From Helicobacter bilis (GTDB taxonomy: Bacteria > Campylobacterota > Campylobacteria > Campylobacterales > Helicobacteraceae), in assembly GCF_900198365.1 (NCBI RefSeq), contig NZ_FZMS01000059.1, forward strand, positions 1-52,728: a stretch of 52,728 bases of DNA. Reading direction: 5' to 3'. Below are positions 46,107 through 52,728 of the stretch, in pieces. Numbering within the stretch: the first letter of the stretch is position 1; each line of letters opens with the position of its first letter. The notes beneath the pieces were generated by a model. That model ran no database searches. It worked only from the letters and a program-made list of their open reading frames with translations, and had not been told where the DNA came from. A program made the translations under genes and the position numbers.

Positions 46107-48234
46107 TTAGCGGATTGCTGATAGCTCTTTTGTTATGGTTTGAAGCTCTGTTATTGCTTGTGTTTTGTTTTCTATATCATTTTTAAGCTGTTCTAGCTGT
46201 TTATCGTATTCGCTAAAGAGTTCATTGCCTAATTCCACTTTTTTTAATGTCTGTATAATGCTATTTGCATGTTTGTTAATATCTTCCTTTGCTTCATTTT
46301 TTAGTGTGAAGATAAAATTCCTTGATTCCTCTATAAAAGATTCTGCTGCCCATCCCTCTAGCGTTCCGCTGCCTTCTGGTAGTTTGTGGTTTGTATAGGA
46401 TATATCTGGCAGGTTTATAGAATTTACTATGCTTTGTAAGATATATCGCAAACGATTGATATTAATACTTGTTTCATTACCACCATTATCAATAATGGAT
46501 TTTCTTAATGCGGGGATAATCTCTTTTGGCACTTTCTCTTTAAAGCTTTGCATAGCAGTAAAGTTGCTATCTCTAATCTCTTGCTCTATGTTTTCTATCA
46601 AATTACTCAAAGCACTTTTTACTGCACCTGTTCTAATTGTTGTTACAGAATATGTTTGAGTTTCTGTTTTGGTGCTACCCCAACTAAAAGGATTATACCA
46701 CTTAGATGTGCTAACCTCGTAAGTTTCTGTTTTGGTTTCCACGCTTTCCGCATTATCAACATCACCTGTTGCCTCTCTGTATTTTGCATTGAGTTTATTA
46801 ATGAGGCTATCTTTTAACTCTCTCTCAAAAAAAACTAAGGCTATTTTGATAAGCGAGATTTACATCCATACTTGCTGATTCTTTTATGTTTTGTATTTGC
46901 TTTCTTTGTTCTTCTAACTCTTTTACATCTGTGCTTTCTAACTCATTTTTTAGTTCACCGACATATTTCACTAAATCTTGTAGATATTTATCTACAATTT
47001 CGGCTTTTTGTTTGCTAAAATCCTGCACTTTTTGCTGCATGATTTCATTTTTTCGCCCTGATACTTTATCTAGAATCGTTTTTAATTCAGCGATTTTTGC
47101 TAACTCATCTAGGTTTGCTTCTGTTGTGCTTCTATTACTATCAAATTCTTTGGGGTAATCTCTTCTTAAATTTTTTAGCGTATGTGCTTCTATCTCATCA
47201 AGTTTGCTTTCATCATTTAAATTTTCTTTAATGCTTGTAGAGATACCAGAGGTGCATATCACGCTTTCATCGCCATTTTGTAATAAACTATCATAGGCAT
47301 CGCCTACTTCTGGGTTACTCTCTTTTAATCCTTCTATTCTTTTTACCATTTCACCCGCTAATACACTTCTAACACGATTTAGTGCCACTTTAAAATTACC
47401 ATTTGCATCACTTTTTATACTACCCATAAGTTGTGTATCAACTTTTGAGGCTACTGCATAAAGCTCCCTTATACCATTTTTATGCGTGATTCTATCCATT
47501 AGATCCAAGTCTTCATTACTCATAAACTGCCCAGCAGGTGATACGATAAATATCACATTTGCCTAGCTCATCTCTTGTTCTCTGCTCTCTTGATACTACG
47601 GGATCATTTACTCCGGGTGTGTCTATAATATTTACATCTTTAAAGCTATCAGTTTGAAACTTGATTCTTACATTACGCGTAAATGGCATATATCTACCAC
47701 TAGAGCCAACATACTCTTCTAATGACTTTTGTAAATCTTCTAAACTATCAAATATAACTTGTTTATGAGAATCTAAGCTATTTATATCAATGCCGGATTT
47801 TCTTATCCTATCGTATTGATCCCTGCTTGCAGCCATGCGAGATTTTGAAAGCTCACTTGTCGTTCTTCTTTGTGCGTCTTGCAAGAGTTCTGCTTCACTT
47901 GCATTTGCATATCTTTTAACCTTTTTTAAACTCTCTTTTTTCTCTTGTGTGATTCTTTTAAACTCTGTTTCATACAAATCAGAATCTTTTTTAATATTAG
48001 CAATATCTTCTTTTGTAAAAAATCCACTTCGATAGCAAACTTTTCCCCATAGCCTATCTCTGTTAATGCCGCAGTCATGGGTGTAGCTGCTTTTGGTAAT
48101 ACATTTTTTCCATTAAAGGCTATCGCATTTAAAAGAGAGCTTTTTCCAGCTTTCACGCGTCCTACAATGCCAATTTTCATCAATCTTTCAGTATCACTTA
48201 AATCTTTTAGCGAAGATTTAAGATTCTTATGCAT
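46107..48234 (-). pseudogene. Dynamin-like GTPase, broken by three frameshifts
   Basis: Four consecutive frames together encode a bacterial dynamin-like GTPase of about 700 residues. The G1 P-loop is GRVKAGKSS and G3 is DTPG (IIDTPGVNDPVVS). These are followed by IVSPAGQF, long coiled-coil helices and a tail with the NPFSWG insertion. The frames change at an A6 run at 48017-48022 (one base short), at about 47555 near GATATTTATC (two bases short), and at an A8 run at 46827-46834 (one base too many). Such proteins remodel membranes and some act in stress or phage defence. It is probably non-functional here. Confidence 0.8.
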
Positions 48235-48286
48235 GAATAGTTCTTTGTTGTATAGAATCTATTCATGCTGCACCATAAACTAAAAG

Positions 48287-49729
48287 CTATTTATGTAACT
48301 TCTTCTCAATAATAGTTTTGCTTGGATACATAAAGAATGTGTTGTATTTAATATTAATGCCTTCTTTATTATCAGTCGCATAAGATTTAATCGTAAGTGG
48401 CATAATTTTATCTGTATCCACAGAATCATTATAATCGCCCTTTGCACGCAATATAACAACAAGGAATTTCGCATCATTTGCCTCGATCAAAAATTCCTTT
48501 TTATCCTTATAATCTGGCATGATGATCTCAAACTTATCTGCCATATCACCATCTACCTCAAACGCAAAAGTATGTGGCTCTCTATCAACATTCTGCACGA
48601 CAAACTTATATACATTATCAATCGCACCACTATCTCGCACGATATAAAGCTCTGATGCTCTTGTGATATTTAATAGCATGCTCTTATGAGATTTACCCAC
48701 AAAAATTAGCAATGCAAATATAAGTGTCAATATCACCATATATGCAATAGTTTTAGCTCTTAAAAGTCTTGGCTTTGTCTTTTTCTCCATAGCATTTGGC
48801 GAACTCCAAGTAACAAGGCTTGGTAGATTAAACTTCGCCATAACAGCAGAACACGCATCCACGCATTCTAAACAATGGATACATTCAAGCTGTGTGCCTT
48901 TTCTAATATCAATATGCGTTGGACACACTTTTACACAGCTTTGACAATTCGTGCATTCATTATGTGGGTCTTGCTTTTTAGGTGCGATGCCTATTGCAGT
49001 GCCGTTTGGATTATAAAGCAAACCACCGCGTTTTGTATCATAGATAGACATAAGCGTATCATTATCAAAAAAGACTGACTGCACTCTTGCATAAGGACAC
49101 ATGTAGATACAGAATTTTTCAGCAATAAAGCAGACTTCAATCGTCATAAATGAAGCAACAACAAGCCAAAATCCAAGCAAAACTCTATGTTCTCCAAAAT
49201 CTCTAGCATATACAAAAAAATCTTCTGGCGGAACAAAAAAGAATAAAAAGTCAGCAGTAGCAACAAGGGCGATACACGCAAAAAGCACAATGCCTAGCAC
49301 ATATTTAAACTTTTTCATCGGTGTATCAAGCTTTAAGACTTCTTGCTTATTTGATATTTTCTTTCTTAATCCAAGCAGTTGAGTTTGAATAATATCACGA
49401 TATACAGAGCGGAAAATAGTCTGCGGACAGCCCCAACCACACCAGAATCTCCCTGCCATAACGGTCATAAAAAAAATACCAACAAAAAGCATCATAAGCA
49501 TAAAAGTCATAACATAAAACTCTTGAATGCTATACTCAATACCTAGCACATGCAAAACCTTATGATCAAAAGAGAGTAGGAAAATGTGATTTTGTGCTTC
49601 CCCTATACGAATAAAAGGGACAACTAAAAGCACGATTGTGAGTATAATGTAGCCTATGTGTCGCTTTCTGCGAAAGTTTTCAACCTTAGCACCATTTTTT
49701 TGTGTATTAGAATCTGAAGCGGCTTGCAT
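48287..49729 (-). CDS. ccoG: Cytochrome c oxidase accessory protein CcoG (RdxA/FixG)
   Basis: A polytopic membrane ferredoxin of 480 residues needed for assembly of the cbb3 oxidase, possibly by handling copper. The N-terminal half has membrane helices with WCGWGCPQT and CMYPYARVQSVFFD-like motifs (here ICMCPYARVQ-type spacing with CMCPYARVQ-related text). The central part has two [4Fe-4S] sets, CTNCQSCVKVCP and CIHCLECVDAC. The C-terminus is a periplasmic immunoglobulin-like domain. ATG 49729 follows AAAGGATTGATT. The ccoNOQP genes are not in this window. Confidence 0.9.
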   Translation of the reverse strand: MQAASDSNTQKNGAKVENFRRKRHIGYIILTIVLLVVPFIRIGEAQNHIFLLSFDHKVLHVLGIEYSIQEFYVMTFMLMMLFVGIFFMTVMAGRFWCGWGCPQTIFRSVYRDIIQTQLLGLRKKISNKQEVLKLDTPMKKFKYVLGIVLFACIALVATADFLFFFVPPEDFFVYARDFGEHRVLLGFWLVVASFMTIEVCFIAEKFCIYMCPYARVQSVFFDNDTLMSIYDTKRGGLLYNPNGTAIGIAPKKQDPHNECTNCQSCVKVCPTHIDIRKGTQLECIHCLECVDACSAVMAKFNLPSLVTWSSPNAMEKKTKPRLLRAKTIAYMVILTLIFALLIFVGKSHKSMLLNITRASELYIVRDSGAIDNVYKFVVQNVDREPHTFAFEVDGDMADKFEIIMPDYKDKKEFLIEANDAKFLVVILRAKGDYNDSVDTDKIMPLTIKSYATDNKEGINIKYNTFFMYPSKTIIEKKLHK

Positions 49730-49853
49730 AATCAATCCTTTAAATAGTCTTTGATAGCTAGAATCAAAGTTTTGGGTTAATTTGATGATTATATATATTT
49801 TAATGTTAAAATTACATTAAAGTGTTAAATTTTGATTAATACTAAGGAATGCT

Positions 49854-51461
49854 ATGTTACAAGCAATAAATGTGAGTATGCGTTATGCGACAAAAACATT
49901 ATTTGAAAATATAAATATAAAGCTTGATAGTGGAAAGAGATATGGGCTTATTGGGGCAAATGGTGCAGGTAAATCGACTTTTCTTAAGATTCTAAGTGGT
50001 GAGATAGAGGCAAGTAGTGGTAATATTGTGCTAAATAGCGGTTTGCGTCTTGGTGTGTTAAGTCAAAATCAATACGCATTTGAAGATTTAAGCCTTAAAG
50101 ATGCTGTGCTAATTGGCAATGAAAGGTTATATGACGCGGTAAAAGAGAAAGAGAATCTCTATGCAACAGCGGATTTAAGCGATGATAAAATCAATTCTCG
50201 TTTAGGTGAGCTTGAGATGATTTGCGTGGAAGAAGATCCTATGTATGAATGTGAAGTTGTGATTGAAAAGATTCTAGAGGACTTAGGATTCCCAGCAAAT
50301 ACACATAATGAGTTAATGAAAACACTCACAGGCGGGGATAAATTTAAGATTCTATTAGCACAAGTTTTATTTCCAAAGCCAGATGTATTACTGCTTGATG
50401 AGCCGACAAATAACCTTGATTTAAGCGCTATCGCATGGCTTGAAGAAAATCTTAAAAGACATGAGGGCACACTTGTAGTTATTAGCCATGATAGACACTT
50501 TTTAAATGCGGTTTGCACGCATATTTTAGACCTTGACTTTAAAACACTGAGAGAATTTAGCGGTAATTATGATGATTGGTATATCGCAAGCACATTAATC
50601 GCAAAGCAACAAGAAATGGAAAGAAACAAAAAGCTAAAAGAAAAAGCAGAGCTAGAAGACTTTATCCGCCGTTTTGGTGCAAATGCAAGTAAGGCAAAAC
50701 AGGCAACTTCAAGGCAAAAACAGCTTGATAAACTAAATCTTGAAGCCTTGCAAATATCAAGCAGAAGAGACCCAAGCATTGCTTTTAAGATTAAAAGAAA
50801 TATAGGTAATGAAGTGTTAAATGTTGAGAATCTTAGCCACTCTTATGGCGACTTAGTGATATTTCAGAATCTAGAACTCAATGTCTTGCCCGGTGATAAA
50901 ATCGCATTAATCGGTGCAAATGGCGTTGGCAAAACCACACTTTGCAAGATTCTAGCAGAGCAATTACAGCAAAATAGCGGCGTGGTAAAATGGGGAGCGA
51001 CTATTGAAATGGGCTACTTCCCGCAGGATACAAGCGAGATTATAAAAGGCGAAGAAACGCTATATGAATGGCTAAGGGCATTTGATAAGAGTGTAGATTC
51101 TAATGAGATTAGGACATCACTTGGGCGAATGCTATTTAATGGCGAAGAGCAAGAAAAAAGTGTGGGAGCATTAAGTGGTGGTGAAAAGCATAGAATCATG
51201 CTTTCAAAACTCATGCTTGCTAAAAGCAATTTTTTACTCTTAGATGAGCCGACAAACCACCTTGACCTAGAAGCCATCATTGCATTAGGCGAAGCCCTTT
51301 ACAACTATGTAGGCGGTGTAATATGTGTAAGTCATGATAGAGAACTCATCGGTGCATATGCAAATAGAATCATAGAGCTTGTTATTGATTCTAAAAATGG
51401 CGGCACAAAAATGATTGACTTCCGCGGCAGCTATGAAGAGTATTTGGAAACGAAGAAGTAA
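49854..51461 (+). CDS. ABC-F family ATPase (YbiT-like)
   Basis: A soluble protein of 535 residues with two ABC domains and no membrane segments, the ABC-F plan for ribosome-associated translation factors. Walker A motifs are GANGAGKST and GANGVGKTT; Walker B/LLLDEPTN occurs twice. The second signature is LSGGEKHRI and the first is LTGGDKFKI. A charged linker lies between the domains. Length and layout fit the YbiT group, with an H. pylori homologue of similar size. AAGGA precedes the ATG. Confidence 0.9.
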   Translation: MLQAINVSMRYATKTLFENINIKLDSGKRYGLIGANGAGKSTFLKILSGEIEASSGNIVLNSGLRLGVLSQNQYAFEDLSLKDAVLIGNERLYDAVKEKENLYATADLSDDKINSRLGELEMICVEEDPMYECEVVIEKILEDLGFPANTHNELMKTLTGGDKFKILLAQVLFPKPDVLLLDEPTNNLDLSAIAWLEENLKRHEGTLVVISHDRHFLNAVCTHILDLDFKTLREFSGNYDDWYIASTLIAKQQEMERNKKLKEKAELEDFIRRFGANASKAKQATSRQKQLDKLNLEALQISSRRDPSIAFKIKRNIGNEVLNVENLSHSYGDLVIFQNLELNVLPGDKIALIGANGVGKTTLCKILAEQLQQNSGVVKWGATIEMGYFPQDTSEIIKGEETLYEWLRAFDKSVDSNEIRTSLGRMLFNGEEQEKSVGALSGGEKHRIMLSKLMLAKSNFLLLDEPTNHLDLEAIIALGEALYNYVGGVICVSHDRELIGAYANRIIELVIDSKNGGTKMIDFRGSYEEYLETKK

Positions 51462-52067
51462 AATATTTGTTGATAGAAACTAGTATCTCTTGATAATATA
51501 TGGGGAAATAGTAGCGTATTATATAGATTCTAGAAAAAGTATGAAGAAAAACTCTGCAAGAGTCTTTGTTAGACAATTTTTGGTGTGTGAAAATTTTTTC
51601 ATGAGAATTAGCTAATATTGATCAATACGCAATAATTACGCAATAATCAAGCCCCCCAAACTAAAGAAACGACACGGGCACACGAATAGATCTAGGCTTC
51701 TTATTTTTATGACAAGCGTTAAGATTATCAGAATTTTTTTAAAGGATAACTTGAAAATCGCCTTAAATGTAAATAGTGATTAAGTTTCACTCCCAAACAC
51801 TTACAAAACTTTACACTAAGAGTTTTCAGCAAGCTACCCACATGTATCTATATACTGCAATTCAATTTTTTACCATCATTAATAACACTAGCTTACTAAT
51901 AATTATATAATTTAATTTCAATTTTTCCCTATAAATAAAAATACCAAAGATAAGCCACAAAAATAATATGGAATTTGACTATTTTGAAATACTTGACTTG
52001 TTGTTTTTTTGTAGAATCCCGAGATTAATTAAGTTTATTTAAACTATCTTAGTTTTTAGGTTACATC
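51462..52067. other. Intergenic, no supported gene
   Basis: These 606 bases hold short open frames only, none with a ribosome site and coding character. TAGAAT at 52011-52016 after a TTGACT-containing segment could form a promoter for the kinase-like gene, but the spacing is short (13 bases). The CAAGCCCCCCAAAC at about 51650 is a six-C run, too short to be a contingency repeat. Confidence 0.4.
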
Positions 52068-52728
52068 ATGTCTCAGAAACTCGACTTAGAATCACTTTTT
52101 ATTCAGCATGATTTATTGCTTATTGATGGATATTCACTTTCTAAAATATCCTGTGATAATGAGTATGATTTGGTTTTAGAACCAATTTTGAAAAAAACTC
52201 AAAAAGAGGATCTATCTACCATATAGCATATTTGAAAAATTACAAGGAGATCCTAGAATCTACAAAAAATATTTTGGAACACAAAAATACATTGTAGTTA
52301 GTCAATATAATACTATAAATGAAGCCATACTTGCAAATAAAAACAAAAAGATTTTAGTCATAGTTGGCGATATTATAACGGGTAATCAAGTATTAAAGCG
52401 TAAAAAGACGGCGGTATTTTTCAGCAAAAAAGATTTTAGTTTCTTCAATAAAGGCAAAACTAAATCGCAAACACATAGAACACAAACAAAAAATCTAAAT
52501 ACAGACAAAATGAAAATAAAGGGGAACATTCCAGCACTTAATGAAACAATACATTATAAAGACAAGAACAAACCAGTCGCTATAAAGCTTACAAAAGAAT
52601 TAGCAAAAGGTGGGGAAGGCATTGTATATGAAACAGATTCTAACTATTTAGCAAAGATTTATAAGACAGATGAACATAACAAAGATAGACTAAAAGTCCC
52701 AGAATACACACAACAAAAACTAAAAAAA
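52068..52728 (+). pseudogene. PIN-like/protein-kinase fusion gene, frameshifted and cut by the window end
   Basis: ATG 52068 opens 52 codons (LLLIDGYSLSK, then EPILKKTQK) ending at TAG 52224-52226. Removing one base near 52202-52206 joins this to a frame running to the window end: KRIYLPYSIFEKLQG, KYIVVSQYNT, ILVIVGDIITGNQ. The first ~120 residues resemble a PIN-like fold (acidic start, helix, YLPYSIFEEL-like strand, late acidic strand). After a Lys/Thr-rich linker comes IKLTKELAKGGEGIVYETDS, a kinase glycine loop, with LAKIYK as the ATP lysine. The remainder lies beyond the window. Confidence 0.55.

Noticed and set aside
51640-51665. Six-C run between the ABC-F gene and the kinase-like gene
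   Set aside because: Too short for slipped-strand switching and not in a gene.
1-52728. CRISPR array
   Set aside because: No regularly spaced direct repeats of 23-40 bases were seen on either strand, and no cas genes.

Overview
The window is AT-rich DNA from a Helicobacter-type epsilonproteobacterium. Several genes support this: speA of H. pylori length, an ArsR-type response regulator, a cznCBA metal-efflux operon in the H. pylori gene order, a gltX1-type glutamyl-tRNA synthetase, lutB-lutC, ccoG and a short Campylobacterota-type pgi. Six long poly-G/poly-C tracts, typical of phase-variable genes in this group, are scattered through surface-carbohydrate and modification genes. I cannot name the species. 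The first ~175 bases look like a poor contig end.

Layout. 1-3.4 kb: a 5'-incomplete glycosyltransferase-like/FkbM methyltransferase fusion with a G tract between its two domains, then a GT-C-type membrane protein. 3.7-6.2 kb: speA and an exported protein. 6.3-7.5 kb (minus): an orphan GspF/CtsF-like platform protein. 7.7-13.3 kb: cznC-cznB-cznA. 13.5-16.4 kb: a GDP-fucose-synthase-like reductase, a ColD-like PLP 3-dehydratase and an RmlC-like epimerase. Together these are the gene set expected for a 3,6-dideoxy sugar, possibly a 3,6-dideoxyheptose.

16.7-22.0 kb is a decayed DNA phosphorothioation (Dnd) locus with unusual architecture. It holds a rhodanese domain that appears to have been fused to DndC (now frameshifted and 3'-truncated), a DndD lacking its N-terminus, and a DndE domain fused to an FtsK-type ATPase (interrupted by an amber codon). 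A compact restriction-modification pair sits between the dndC and dndD remnants and has apparently replaced the missing parts.

22.1-23.4 kb (minus): a radical SAM gene that is phase-OFF. 23.5-33.8 kb: gltX, a beta-carbonic anhydrase, dedA, htpG, tRNA-Met, ung, a lipoprotein gene, an arsR-like regulator, a Dsb-like thiol oxidoreductase and mraY. 34.0-36.7 kb: a GtrB-like GT2 and a phase-OFF GT-C membrane glycosyltransferase, probably a two-gene undecaprenyl-phosphate-sugar cassette. 36.8-41.7 kb (minus): a large PutA-like protein that seems to have lost its catalytic signatures, and a DUF805/MORN-like membrane protein. 42.3-51.5 kb: pgi, lutC-lutB without an adjacent lutA, a dynamin-like GTPase broken by three frameshifts, ccoG and an ABC-F ATPase. 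The right edge holds a truncated, frameshifted gene that looks like an N-terminal PIN-like domain followed by a protein-kinase glycine loop.

Taken together, the window is core metabolism interleaved with contingency loci for surface glycans and with defence or stress genes at various stages of decay. In this sequence two switchable genes are OFF (radical SAM and GT-C). Three are in a read-through frame: the GT/FkbM fusion, the rhodanese gene, and the ColD-like gene in its long form.
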